Source: Hyphomonadaceae bacterium UBA1849 (GTDB lineage: Bacteria; Pseudomonadota; Alphaproteobacteria; Caulobacterales; Hyphomonadaceae). Taken from it: DNA of 64,000 nt. A program made the translations under genes and the position numbers. Every line of letters starts with the position of its first letter. The stretch's first letter is position 1. Where the stretch lies: assembly GCA_002338565.1 (NCBI GenBank), contig DDIN01000002.1, positions 124,001 through 188,000 of the forward strand, in the 5' to 3' direction. Below the pieces are notes generated by a model that worked only from the letters and a program-made list of their open reading frames with translations, searched no databases and was not told where the DNA came from. Positions 49,392 to 58,220 of the stretch are shown here, in pieces.

Positions 49392-49939
49392 CCGCAGCCG
49401 ATAATAAAGACGCAATCGACTTTCTTGACTTCTGGCTGAGCGCCGGACCGTCCAAATGGTTCAGCGGCGGTGAGGCATTCGATGAGAAATGCCGTGCTTA
49501 TGAAGCGCTATGGGAGAAGGGCGCTGCAGGTGAATTGGACAGCTGGGCGGACACCGCCTCGGGAACGCTGTCTCTCATCATTTTGTTGGACCAGATCCCG
49601 CGTAATATCTTCCGCGGCGATGCCAAGCAGTTCTCTACCGACGCAAAAGCGCTGGATCTTGCGCGTATGGCGATCGAGCGCGGCCATGACAAAACGCAGA
49701 TGATGCCGACGCGGAACTTCTTCTATCTGCCATTCATGCATTCAGAAGATCTAGCCGACCAGCAAACGTGTTGCGATTTGCTGCGTCCACTGAATTCACG
49801 TGAGCATTACTATTTCGCGCTGGTCCATATGGACGCCATCGCCCGTTTCGGACGTTTCCCGCATCGCAATAAAATGCTGGGCCGTGAAACAACGGATGCC
49901 GAGAAAGTCTATATGAAATCAGGCGGCTTTGGCGCTTAG
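49388..49939 (+). CDS. DUF924 family protein
   Basis: A 183-residue all-helical protein matching DUF924: FLDFWLSAGPSKWFSGGEAFDE, SLIILLDQIPRNIFRGDAKQF, NFFYLPFMHSEDLADQ and HYYFALVHMDAIARFGRFPHRN, the last two strongly conserved. The family has TPR-like helices and no known activity. I take the ATG at 49388 overlapping the preceding stop (ATGA); an ATG six codons earlier is possible. Confidence 0.92.
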   Translation: MTAADNKDAIDFLDFWLSAGPSKWFSGGEAFDEKCRAYEALWEKGAAGELDSWADTASGTLSLIILLDQIPRNIFRGDAKQFSTDAKALDLARMAIERGHDKTQMMPTRNFFYLPFMHSEDLADQQTCCDLLRPLNSREHYYFALVHMDAIARFGRFPHRNKMLGRETTDAEKVYMKSGGFGA

Positions 49940-49942
49940 CGC

Positions 49943-50443
49943 TCAGGCATTGCCCGACATGAAATAGCGAAACGCGCTGCGCACATCTTCCGGCGTATCT
50001 TCGAGCTTTGAGAGATCGAGACGGATTTTGCCGTCGCGGCGTAGCTTGAAAATGCGGATCTCCCAGGGGCGCAGGCGCGTTGCCGCCGTAGCTGAAAACA
50101 CATCCGGAATCGGGCGTGTGAAGCTGAGGTCGATCGCAGGCAGTTTCACAGCTTTCACCTGTACCATCCCGTCGCGCACATCGGAGATATCGCGCCAGCG
50201 CACCGCGCCGAGGCCGTCAATTTCGACACCATCTTCGGAGAGTTTGAGCGCAGGCCGATCAAACCGCGTGAGAGGCCAGAAGCGCAGGGCGACGAAGGTC
50301 AGTATCGCTGCAATGATGGAGAGGCCCGGTACGCCGGCCAGAAGGCCGGTCATGCCAGTCACAGCAGCGAGGCCTAAAGGTATCCAGACACGCGTCGCAA
50401 TATTGGTCTTGTCATAGTCCGCCGTGAAGGTGCGTCCTGACAT
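49943..50443 (-). CDS. Membrane protein with PH-like soluble domain
   Basis: A 166-residue protein with two adjacent hydrophobic helices (residues about 18-58, WIPLGLAAVTGMTGLLAGV and LSIIAAILTFVALRFW) and a C-terminal beta-rich domain starting RPALKLSEDGVEIDGLGAVRWRDISDVRDG, typical of bacterial PH-like / STM3941-type proteins. Function unknown. Its ATG overlaps the aroC stop (TGATG), so it is co-translated with aroC. Confidence 0.8.
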   Translation of the reverse strand: MSGRTFTADYDKTNIATRVWIPLGLAAVTGMTGLLAGVPGLSIIAAILTFVALRFWPLTRFDRPALKLSEDGVEIDGLGAVRWRDISDVRDGMVQVKAVKLPAIDLSFTRPIPDVFSATAATRLRPWEIRIFKLRRDGKIRLDLSKLEDTPEDVRSAFRYFMSGNA

Positions 50444-51543
50444 CAGCCCATTTGTCCTCTGTGACGGAGTTTATGGTCTGCCAGAACGCAGGCCATCATC
50501 GCTTCGGCAACAGGCGCGGCGCGAATGCCAACGCATGGATCATGGCGGCCCTTCGTCATCACGTCGACATCCTGTCCGTCGCGTGTGACGGATTTGCGGG
50601 TCGTGAGAATGGAGGAGGTCGGTTTCACAGAGAAGCGGGCTACAATGGGCTGACCTGACGAGATACCGCCGAGGATGCCGCCATTATTGTTGGATAGGAA
50701 ACGCGGGCCTTCATTGCCTGCACGCATTTCGTCAGCGTTTGCTTCGCCCGTGAGTTCAGCTGCATCCATGCCGGCACCGATCTCGACGCCTTTTACAGCG
50801 TTGATCGACATCATCGCCATGGCGAGGTCTGAATCGAGCTTGCCATATATCGGCGCGCCCCAGCCCGGTGGAACACCTTCGGCAACGACTTCGATCACCG
50901 CACCGACAGATGAACCGGACTTACGAATCTCGTCGAGATAGGTTTCCCAGGTCTTTGCCGTGTCCGCGTCAGGGCACCAGAATGCATTCTTCTCTGTTTC
51001 AGCCCAGTCCCATTTCGCGCGATCAATCTTGTGCTCGCCGATCTGGACAAGCGCAGCGCGGATTTTGATGTCAGGGCCCAGTACGGCGCGGGCAATTGCT
51101 CCTGCGGCTACGCGTGATGCTGTTTCGCGCGCAGACGAGCGTCCGCCACCACGGTAGTCGCGTACGCCGTATTTTTCGTCATAGGTGAAGTCTGCATGGC
51201 CCGGGCGATAACGGTCACGGATATCGCCATAGTCTTTGGAACGCTGGTCGACATTTTCAATCATCAGGCAGATTGGCGTACCCGTGGTGACCTGTCCGCC
51301 GAATTTTTCTTCGGTCTGGTCATCATTGAAGACGCCAGAGAGAATTTTGACCTGATCGGGCTCGCGGCGCTGCGTTACAAAACGGGATGTGCCCGGCTTG
51401 CGCAGGTCCAGATATTTCTGAATGTCTTCCACATCGACGCGTACGCCGCCCGGACACCCGTCAACCACACAGCCGATGGCTGGACCATGGCTTTCGCCCC
51501 AGGTTGTGACCCGAAAAAGATGACCGAACGTGTTATGCGACAT
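50443..51543 (-). CDS. aroC: Chorismate synthase
   Basis: A 366-residue enzyme making chorismate from EPSP, the last step of the shikimate pathway; needs reduced FMN. Motifs: FRVTTWGESHGPAIGCVVDGCPGG at the N-terminus, YRPGHADFTYDEKYGVRDYRGGGRSSARETA, and RFLSNNNGGILGGISSGQPIV followed by the C-terminal HDPCVGIRAAPVAEAM. All family signatures present; normal length. Confidence 0.98.
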   Translation of the reverse strand: MSHNTFGHLFRVTTWGESHGPAIGCVVDGCPGGVRVDVEDIQKYLDLRKPGTSRFVTQRREPDQVKILSGVFNDDQTEEKFGGQVTTGTPICLMIENVDQRSKDYGDIRDRYRPGHADFTYDEKYGVRDYRGGGRSSARETASRVAAGAIARAVLGPDIKIRAALVQIGEHKIDRAKWDWAETEKNAFWCPDADTAKTWETYLDEIRKSGSSVGAVIEVVAEGVPPGWGAPIYGKLDSDLAMAMMSINAVKGVEIGAGMDAAELTGEANADEMRAGNEGPRFLSNNNGGILGGISSGQPIVARFSVKPTSSILTTRKSVTRDGQDVDVMTKGRHDPCVGIRAAPVAEAMMACVLADHKLRHRGQMG

Positions 51544-51571
51544 GTGATCTGGCTACCGTGCTGATTTTCGG

Positions 51572-52231
51572 TCAATCCATAATGGCATGAGCGCGCACTG
51601 GAAAGGTGCCGACCTCTTTAATTTTCGGCGGTACAGCGGAAAACAGGAAGCCGTCATGCGGCAGTTCGGCCAGATTGGTCAGATGTTCGACAATCGGAAT
51701 CTCGGCGCCGAGGAGAATAGAGTGCACAGGGCGCTCGCCGCCATCAACATTGTCGATGTTGAAACTGTCGATGCCGACAAGCGCTGCGCCTTCGTCCCGC
51801 AGCCAGGCTGCAGCCTCGCGGCTGAGAAATGGATGCTGTTCGAAATAGGCGTCCGTTCCGAATTTGTGAGACCAGTCTGTACGGATCAGTACGGCTTTGC
51901 CTTCGACTTTCAGGTGCTCGAACCATGACAGCCCAATATCGCGGTTCGGCGCGGCGGTTACATTCACGCACAGCGCCTCAACGGATGAGACACGCTCAAG
52001 GCTCAGCCCGCACATATCGTGACCGTCGCGATAGCGGTGGCGTGGCACATCCAGATACGTGCCCGTGTTGCCATGCATAGAGATCCACTGCATGGAGAAC
52101 TCGGTGCCTTCGGCATATTTGCCGTGCGATTTTTCAAAGCTCATCCAGTCACAGATGATCGGCGCTGGCAGGCCTTTATAGGTCACCATGCCTTCTTCGA
52201 TAGAGTGCGAGAGGTCGATATATCGCGGCAT
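51572..52231 (-). CDS. Cyclase family protein (kynurenine formamidase-like)
   Basis: A 219-residue metal-dependent hydrolase of the cyclase/KynB family. YIDLSHSIEEGMVTYKGLP at the start, the metal motif around WISMHGNTGTYLDVPRHRY (family HxGTHxDxPxH; here a Tyr and Val replace usual residues), and the active-site SREAAAWLRDEGAALVGID. The start at 52231 is right for the family; the longer frame is not. Substrate may be N-formylkynurenine or another amide. Divergent from pdxH. Confidence 0.88.
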   Translation of the reverse strand: MPRYIDLSHSIEEGMVTYKGLPAPIICDWMSFEKSHGKYAEGTEFSMQWISMHGNTGTYLDVPRHRYRDGHDMCGLSLERVSSVEALCVNVTAAPNRDIGLSWFEHLKVEGKAVLIRTDWSHKFGTDAYFEQHPFLSREAAAWLRDEGAALVGIDSFNIDNVDGGERPVHSILLGAEIPIVEHLTNLAELPHDGFLFSAVPPKIKEVGTFPVRAHAIMD

Positions 52232-52310
52232 AATCCGTTCCTTCAGGCTTGTCCTTGTGTGGAACCGCGCACACATTCAGTCAAGGCGGCAGCATCGCAG
52301 GAAACTTCAC

Positions 52311-52985
52311 ATGTCCGATAAGAAAATTGATGACCTCATTCCGGCTTCTCCGGACTACCAGGATCAAAAAAATTCGCCTGAGGACGATCACGTGTTCTTC
52401 GCAAAGGAGAACCCGTTCGACCTGTTCGCAGACTGGTTGGAAACGGCTGTGAAATCCGAAGTGAATGATGCGAATGCCATGTCTCTTGCGACAGTCGATG
52501 CCGATGGTTTGCCGAATGTTCGCATGGTGCTTTTGAAGAGCGCCGATCAGGACGGCTTTGTCTGGTACACCAATCTTGACAGCGTCAAAGGCGGCGAGTT
52601 GACCGGCCAGAAAAAGGCAGCGCTATGCTTTCACTGGAAATCGCTTCGCCGATCTGTGCGCGTTCGCGGTGAGGTCGAGCTTGTCAGCGATGAAGAAGCT
52701 GATGCCTATTTCCAGTCCCGCGCGCGTGACAGCCGCATCGGTGCATGGGCTAGCGAGCAATCTCGCCCGATGGAGGGGCGCTTCGCGCTCGAAAAACGTG
52801 TGGCGCAATACGCGACCAAGTTCGGCCTTGGCAAAGTGCCGCGTCCGCCGCACTGGTCAGGGTTCAGGCTGAAGCCAGTCGAGATCGAGTTCTGGCGTGA
52901 CCGCCCATTCCGTCTGCATGACCGTCTGGTGTTTCGTAGAGAGAATGAGGACGCACCATGGACCACGACAAGACTGTTCCCATAA
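52311..52985 (+). CDS. pdxH: Pyridoxamine 5'-phosphate oxidase
   Basis: A 224-residue FMN enzyme oxidising PNP/PMP to pyridoxal phosphate. NAMSLATVDADGLPNVRMVLLKSADQDGFVWYTN, AALCFHWKSLRRSVRVRGEVE, and the C-terminal signature WSGFRLKPVEIEFWRDRPFRLHDR (with Arg/His substrate residues) are all there, ending RLFP as usual. The ATG at 52311 follows GCAGGAAAC. Single gene. Confidence 0.97.
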   Translation: MSDKKIDDLIPASPDYQDQKNSPEDDHVFFAKENPFDLFADWLETAVKSEVNDANAMSLATVDADGLPNVRMVLLKSADQDGFVWYTNLDSVKGGELTGQKKAALCFHWKSLRRSVRVRGEVELVSDEEADAYFQSRARDSRIGAWASEQSRPMEGRFALEKRVAQYATKFGLGKVPRPPHWSGFRLKPVEIEFWRDRPFRLHDRLVFRRENEDAPWTTTRLFP

Positions 52986-53013
52986 AAAAACAGGCTGGCA
53001 CAAAGCCAGCCTG
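52984..53013 (-). terminator. Terminator of the small lipoprotein gene
   Basis: Perfect 8-bp stem CAGGCTGG (52991-52998) with CCAGCCTG (53006-53013); on the minus strand seven T follow (52990-52984). It lies 31 bases after the lipoprotein stop and abuts the pdxH stop. Confidence 0.88.
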
Positions 53014-53044
53014 ATGGAGTGGGCTACGTGAGATTGGGTGAGGT

Positions 53045-53413
53045 TCAGCGACCGACCGGATTTTCAATCACTACGGACGCACCTGCTGGAATGCCGAGCT
53101 CGGAGAAGCTGTAAACCAGTTCAACGCCTTCCGGCATGAGGCCTCGGCAATGATCTTCGCGTTCGCGCTCGAACTCGACATAGAATGTGTTGTGGTCTTC
53201 ACGGTCCACGTCGACCTTAAAATAGGATTTGTCTGTGCAACCGTTAGATGGAACGCGTACGGTGACGGTGTCGCCAGAGACATCTGCGCTATAGACGCGG
53301 TCATCATGGGATGCGTAGTGAGAGCTGTAGCCGTCTGAGTCGGCATCGATGATGACACAGCCAGCGGCGAGGAGTGCAGTACCTGAAATAGCTGCGAGAG
53401 TGAGGAGTTTCAT
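53045..53413 (-). CDS. Small exported lipoprotein of unknown function
   Basis: A 122-residue lipoprotein: signal MKLLTLAAISGTALLAAGC with the lipobox cysteine at residue 19, then VIIDADSDGYSSHYASHDD and a beta-rich domain VYSADVSGDTVTVRVPSNGC...HNTFYVEFERERED. Two further cysteines may pair. Family not recognised. The ATG at 53413 lies directly beneath a long inverted repeat (53426-53462), which may control it. Confidence 0.8.
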   Translation of the reverse strand: MKLLTLAAISGTALLAAGCVIIDADSDGYSSHYASHDDRVYSADVSGDTVTVRVPSNGCTDKSYFKVDVDREDHNTFYVEFEREREDHCRGLMPEGVELVYSFSELGIPAGASVVIENPVGR

Positions 53414-53425
53414 GACGGAAGTCCG

Positions 53426-53462
53426 TATTGTTTTGCGATAAATTTCATATCGCAAAACAATA
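53426..53462. promoter_or_regulatory. Perfect 15-bp inverted repeat before the lipoprotein gene
   Basis: TATTGTTTTGCGATA (53426-53440) and its exact complement TATCGCAAAACAATA (53448-53462), spaced by seven bases, ending 13 bases before the lipoprotein ATG. A+T-rich and without a T run, so it looks more like an operator than a terminator, though it also lies after the DUF5916 gene. Confidence 0.6.
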
Positions 53463-53496
53463 ATAGTTCGTCAAGTAACAATATCTGGAAAAAGCG

Positions 53497-55695
53497 TCAA
53501 AACTGAAAACGGTTGCCGAAGCGGACGACAAACTGGCTCTGGACTGACTCAAATTCTCTCGGGAACTCGTCATAGTCGACCACAGCGCCATGGCCGAGAG
53601 ACACGAAGACCTCGGTTTCAGGGCGAACTTCCCAGCGCAGACGGCTGAAGATCGACATGCCTTCAGAGATATTGTCGTACTGAACCTGCGTATTCACAGA
53701 AATGTCTGGCGAGAGATTGATGACATTCTCGACCGAGTAGACCTGAACAGTGACATCACCATTCGGCACTGAAATCTGGTCGCGGTCATATTCCAGTTTC
53801 AGGCTCCAGTAAGGAGAGGGCTGGAAATTCGTCGCGAGCTTCACCTTAACGCGTTCGCCGCCGAAATAATCCTGCACCCGAATCTCTGAGTTTGTGCCGT
53901 AGGGCCGTGTGAAGGACGACCGGATCGACGCTGATGCCCCGTCATTGTGGTATTCGCCTGCGGGAATGATAATGCCGCGTGGCAGCGAGAATGGCGTATT
54001 CACGACTTCCAGATTTTCGAACACCGAAAACTTGAACTCGTCGGTAGCGCTATTCACGAACTCAAAATTGAACTGATTACGTCGCGTTTCCAGATTGCCG
54101 TCGAGGTCGGTGATATAGTTGTGCTCTGTGCCTACCTGCCAGTATTGCAGCCAGCTGTCTGTCTGGCGAAAACGGCGGTGCCAGCCTGCGCGGCTGTCTT
54201 GCGTGCCTGGGCGGTTCACAAAGCCGAGGGCAGGGCGATAGTCCTCGCCAATCTCGCGGAAGGAGGCATTCCAGCCCCATTTATCGTTCGGATATTGTAC
54301 GAGCACGCCATAGGAATCGTCTTCAACGTCATCAGACTGGCTGCGCAGATAAAAAGCTGTCGCCTGCAATAGGCCTCCGCCCATGAAGTTACGGTCGCGG
54401 TAGATAAAGTCGGTGCCGAGCACGGTGTTATCTGTAAGGCCGCGTGGATCGCCATTCGTCGCGATGAAGCCGAGGCGGGAATTGTCGAGCACATCAATGC
54501 TGACACGGCCAACCGAGAGGGTCTGCTCCTCAATATTGGCGGCGCTGCCCATGCGGGTCGTCAAAAGACCAACCTCGACACCGTTCAGCTCGCCGCTGAG
54601 CTTGATGCCGCCCTTCATGTCCACCTGCGTACCGTCAACGATACCAATGCGGCGCGAGAAGAATGGCTGGCCGTTAGACTGGCCCCGGCCGAAGGTCTGT
54701 CCGGCGAATTCGAAAACAGCAGCGTCCTGCAGGAAGAAGTCACGTGTTTCCGGAAGGAAGATGGAGAAGCGGCCTGTATTGATCTGTCGCGCATCCAGCG
54801 GCGTATCCGAAAAGTCGGCGTTCAGCGTGAGGAGACCGGTGAGGGACGGTGTGAACTTGTAATAGATATTGGCGCTCGGCGCGAAGATCAGATCGTCATC
54901 TCGCGGGCGTTCCCAGTCGCGGCTCGCTTCAATCTTGCCAAGGACTTCGATATCCAGCCCCATGCCTTCTTCGATGTCACTAATACCGACGAGGCGGCCC
55001 GGCTGACGGAAGTCAAATGGTTGTACGCCGGGATCAATCGAAGCCCAGCGAATCTGTTCGTTTTTGTGAGCCAGCTCGCGCGTGATGAGCAGGCCCCAGC
55101 CTTCATCTGACTCCGGATCGAAGCTGATAGAGCGGAACGGAATTTCAATTTCCGCCGTCCAGCCATCATCAGTGACCTGTCCGTCTGCCGCCCAGATCGT
55201 GTCCCAGGCGACGATTGGCGGGCCACCGCGCTGCAGGATACGGTCGAGACGCGCACCGGCAGCGTTCACATCAAAGCCGAAGCCGCCAAGGCCCGTATTG
55301 AACGGGTCGATATAGAAGCGCAGCATGTCATCGCGCCAGACCTCGCCGTCGCGTTCCATAATGCGGGTGATAATTTCGTCAGGATTGCTGTCAAAGGCGT
55401 GGACGGCGACATAAAGCGCGTTCTCGTCGTAGGCCATATAGACGATGGTGTCTTCCGTCGGGGTGCCGACAATTGGCTCTACGGAATAGAAGTCGGTTAT
55501 CTGCGTCGCCTGTGCCCAGATGGGATCTGAGAGGTCGCCATCAATTGTCGGGGCAAGATCAGGAGAGACGCGCGCAGGGGCTACGCTTGGCACATAATTT
55601 GGAAAATCAGGGAATACGGCTTCCTGTGCGCTGGCTGCACCGACAATGCCGACGGCCACACAGCTGACTAGCAAACTCTTACAAAACCACGCCAA
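53497..55695 (-). CDS. CBM9-like / DUF5916 outer-membrane protein
   Basis: A 732-residue exported protein. Signal peptide to about residue 23 (IVGAASAQE); then a family 9 carbohydrate-binding-like domain (about 45-220: PTIDGDLSDPIWAQATQITDF, YDENALYVAVHAFDSNP, DGWTAEIEIPFRSI); then the DUF5916 part to the end, rich in alternating hydrophobic strands and ending in Phe (RFGNRFQF), as in outer-membrane beta-barrels. Binding partner unknown. The start is a TTG at 55695 with GAGGGG upstream. Monocistronic. Confidence 0.85.
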   Translation of the reverse strand: MAWFCKSLLVSCVAVGIVGAASAQEAVFPDFPNYVPSVAPARVSPDLAPTIDGDLSDPIWAQATQITDFYSVEPIVGTPTEDTIVYMAYDENALYVAVHAFDSNPDEIITRIMERDGEVWRDDMLRFYIDPFNTGLGGFGFDVNAAGARLDRILQRGGPPIVAWDTIWAADGQVTDDGWTAEIEIPFRSISFDPESDEGWGLLITRELAHKNEQIRWASIDPGVQPFDFRQPGRLVGISDIEEGMGLDIEVLGKIEASRDWERPRDDDLIFAPSANIYYKFTPSLTGLLTLNADFSDTPLDARQINTGRFSIFLPETRDFFLQDAAVFEFAGQTFGRGQSNGQPFFSRRIGIVDGTQVDMKGGIKLSGELNGVEVGLLTTRMGSAANIEEQTLSVGRVSIDVLDNSRLGFIATNGDPRGLTDNTVLGTDFIYRDRNFMGGGLLQATAFYLRSQSDDVEDDSYGVLVQYPNDKWGWNASFREIGEDYRPALGFVNRPGTQDSRAGWHRRFRQTDSWLQYWQVGTEHNYITDLDGNLETRRNQFNFEFVNSATDEFKFSVFENLEVVNTPFSLPRGIIIPAGEYHNDGASASIRSSFTRPYGTNSEIRVQDYFGGERVKVKLATNFQPSPYWSLKLEYDRDQISVPNGDVTVQVYSVENVINLSPDISVNTQVQYDNISEGMSIFSRLRWEVRPETEVFVSLGHGAVVDYDEFPREFESVQSQFVVRFGNRFQF

Positions 55696-55841
55696 TATCC
55701 TCGCCCCTCATATATCTTATGCCTGTCGTTTTAGACAACCGCACCAACAGCGCAACAAGATAATGAGAGTTAACTACACAATTCTGCCTCTGAAGAAGGC
55801 CTCAGAGACGAACCGCCCTGATTTTCATCAATAGTTGCGCA

Positions 55842-56672
55842 TTAAATGTCGTAGTCCGCTGCGTTCCAGCCTGGATCCGGATACTGTGGGTCCATGTCTT
55901 CGAGCGCGCCGCGAACGATTCGGGCAATCATCGCATTGCGACGGGATTTGGAGTCGGACGGCACAACATACCATGGCGCGTGCTCGGTTGAGCAACGCTC
56001 TACCATGTCGTCATACGCATCCATGAATTCGGGCCAGAGCTTGCGATCCTCAAGGTCGCCAGGATTGAACTTCCAGCGCTTATGTGGCTCGTCGAGGCGG
56101 GATTTGAGGCGCTCTGCCTGCGTCTCCGGAGAGATGTGCAGCATGAATTTCAGAATGCGCGTGCCGTTTTCGGTGAGGTGTTTTTCGAACTGGTTGATCT
56201 GTTCGTAGCGCTTTTCAATGTCGTCCTTTGGCGCGAACCCCCGCACTTTGACGACCAGCACATCCTCATAATGAGAGCGATCGAATATTCCGATATAGCC
56301 TTTGCGAGGCACTTGCTGGTGCACCCGCCAGAGATAGTCATGAGAGAGTTCGAGGTCGGTGGGCTTTTTGAAAGCGGCAACCTGGAGACCAAGCGGGCTG
56401 GTATAGGCAAAAACAGAGCGCATGGTGCCGCTCTTGCCAGAGGTATCAATGCCTTGCAGCACGACAAGCAGGGCGCGTTTTTGTTCGGCGTAGAGAATAT
56501 CCTGAAGCCGGTCGATCTCGCGCGCGTCTTCTTCGCAGCTGGCGCGGGCGGTGTGTTTGTCGTCGAATAGTTTTTCGTCGCGTGTGGCGCAGTCCTTCAG
56601 TTTGAAGGTTTTGCCGGGCTCTGCAATCAGACGCTTTGCAACGTCCTTACTGGATGGAATCTCGATACTCAT
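55842..56672 (-). CDS. Polyphosphate kinase 2 family protein
   Basis: A 276-residue PPK2. Walker A GIDTSGKSGTMR (about residues 74-85), lid-region FKKPTDLELSHDYLWRVHQQVP, Walker B-like YIGIFDRSHYEDVLVVKV and the C-terminal YVVPSDSKSRRN. PPK2 enzymes use polyphosphate to phosphorylate nucleotides (ADP/GDP or AMP) or the reverse; the single-domain form and the motif set fit the class III/I group, not resolved further. Cytoplasmic. Confidence 0.92.
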   Translation of the reverse strand: MSIEIPSSKDVAKRLIAEPGKTFKLKDCATRDEKLFDDKHTARASCEEDAREIDRLQDILYAEQKRALLVVLQGIDTSGKSGTMRSVFAYTSPLGLQVAAFKKPTDLELSHDYLWRVHQQVPRKGYIGIFDRSHYEDVLVVKVRGFAPKDDIEKRYEQINQFEKHLTENGTRILKFMLHISPETQAERLKSRLDEPHKRWKFNPGDLEDRKLWPEFMDAYDDMVERCSTEHAPWYVVPSDSKSRRNAMIARIVRGALEDMDPQYPDPGWNAADYDI

Positions 56673-56693
56673 GACGTCAGTAAGACGTGAATT

Positions 56694-56727
56694 CGCCCTG
56701 ACAGCAAATGGTTTTGCTGTCAGGGCG
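56694..56727. repeat. Perfect 15-bp stem-loop between PPK2 and the Sel1-like gene
   Basis: CGCCCTGACAGCAAA (56694-56708), TGGT, TTTGCTGTCAGGGCG (56713-56727). There is no T run on either side. It sits between the stop of the Sel1-like gene and the start of the PPK2 gene on the minus strand; it may end or stabilise the first transcript. Confidence 0.75.
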
Positions 56728-56738
56728 GAAATTGCGGG

Positions 56739-58043
56739 CTAGCAGACGTTGCGGTTCTGGTTGCTGCCTTGGCACCAGGCCGCGCGGTAGCGGTCACGGG
56801 TCTGCTGAGAGGCTTGCGCCGATGAGAGGACAGGCGAAGAGCTTGGCGTTGGGCCAGAGTTCGTCGTGTAGCTCGGCGCGCGTGAGCCATATTGCTGCTG
56901 GTAGCGTGCGGCGGCCGCGCCAGCTGCATTCGTGTCGCCGCCAAATGTGCCTTCGAGGCCAGTACCGCGTGCGGATAGCTGAGAGTTCACAAATGATGCG
57001 ACCTGACCGGAAGGGAACCAGTACGCCAGAACGTACAGGTCCTGAGTGTTCAGGGCCGACATCGCACCTGCATTGTTTGCGGCAAGAACAGCGCGGGATG
57101 CCAAATCCGTAGAGCGGTACTCGTGTACTGCGCGGTTCACTGCATCTGCGTAGCGACCAGCGCGGATGAGGCCATCAATATCGCTGTTACGCTGCTGCTG
57201 TTGAGCCTGATACGCAGCGAGCTCTGCAGCCTGAGTGCGGATCCAGTTCGTCAGATACTGCCCGTATTCGCAGTGATTTTGCTGGCCACCACGGCAGGCA
57301 CGTGTGTACGCCTGCGCCGCAAGTTCATACTCTTCGAGCATCATATAGATATAGCCGACATTACCGCAGGATGCCGCGACGCCCTGATTGCAGTTCAGCT
57401 GGTTGTAATAGATACCACGCTGGGCATCGAAGGTCGGGGATTCCGGATTTCCGTAAATCGCTTCTGCCATCTGACAGTAGAGACGGTCATATGCGTCAGC
57501 ACAGACAAGCTCGGCCATCGGGCCTGCGCGGGAAAAGTCGACATGGCCCGGATGCTCGCCAGCGCGGCCATCATATGCGATCGCGGCGCCGTCCTTACAG
57601 GCAGGGATATTCCCCGCCTCGCAGCCTTCTTCCATCATATCGAGACCGCGTCCGATATCCCGAAAGCCGAATTGAGGGAGGATCGCAACATCATAGGCAA
57701 ACTGACAGCCATCATAATGGCCGACCGAGCAGGCGCGATCGAAATTGTCCAAAGCCGCACTACGGTCCTGACGGATATTGCCTTCGCCATAGAGTTGCCA
57801 GCGCCCGACATAGAAGCAGCCATCTGGCACACCCAGCTCACAGGCGCGTAAAAAATAGGGAAGGGCGTTCTGTTTGTTGTTCGGCGCAATCTCTGCACCT
57901 GCATAGAAACAGCCTTCGGCGTTTCCGGACTGGCACGCGCGAACATTGTTGGCCGACTGAGCTTCGGCCGGCGAAAACGCAGGTGCGAGCATCACCATTG
58001 CTGCGCAGAAGGCTGCGCTAGCTAGATACTTGAATACAGACAT
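56739..58043 (-). CDS. Secreted Cys-rich Sel1-like repeat protein
   Basis: A 434-residue exported protein. Signal peptide to about residue 29 (SPAEAQS). The region 35-290 is a row of helical repeats of about 35 residues each bearing two cysteines (ACQSGNAEGCFYAG, ACELGVPDGCFYVG, ACSVGHYDGCQFA), the pattern of disulfide-stitched Sel1-like (HCP-type) repeats. The C-terminal 100 residues are Gln/Ala/Ser-rich with a Gly/Ser linker. Role in the envelope is likely. The start at 58043 is preceded by GGGGATATT. Confidence 0.88.
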   Translation of the reverse strand: MSVFKYLASAAFCAAMVMLAPAFSPAEAQSANNVRACQSGNAEGCFYAGAEIAPNNKQNALPYFLRACELGVPDGCFYVGRWQLYGEGNIRQDRSAALDNFDRACSVGHYDGCQFAYDVAILPQFGFRDIGRGLDMMEEGCEAGNIPACKDGAAIAYDGRAGEHPGHVDFSRAGPMAELVCADAYDRLYCQMAEAIYGNPESPTFDAQRGIYYNQLNCNQGVAASCGNVGYIYMMLEEYELAAQAYTRACRGGQQNHCEYGQYLTNWIRTQAAELAAYQAQQQQRNSDIDGLIRAGRYADAVNRAVHEYRSTDLASRAVLAANNAGAMSALNTQDLYVLAYWFPSGQVASFVNSQLSARGTGLEGTFGGDTNAAGAAAARYQQQYGSRAPSYTTNSGPTPSSSPVLSSAQASQQTRDRYRAAWCQGSNQNRNVC

Positions 58044-58164
58044 AATATCCCCAGAACACATTATCGATAATGTACACTGCCGGATGATTATCGACTTTGC
58101 GCCCCCTGAACAGGGGAGGGTTGCATTTTCACTGCATTCGCGACCACGTTGGGCGAGATGGCCA

Positions 58165-58197
58165 AGAAAAAAGCCGCCCGGAAATCCGGACGGCTTC
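58165..58197 (-). terminator. Terminator of rpsD
   Basis: Stem with arms around AAGCCGCCCGG (58171-58181) and CCGGACGGCTT (58186-58196), an ATC-like small loop, and on the minus strand TTTTTTC after it. It lies 24 bases after the rpsD stop. Confidence 0.8.
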
Positions 58198-58220
58198 TTC
58201 GAAATCGATGTTCTGTCTTC

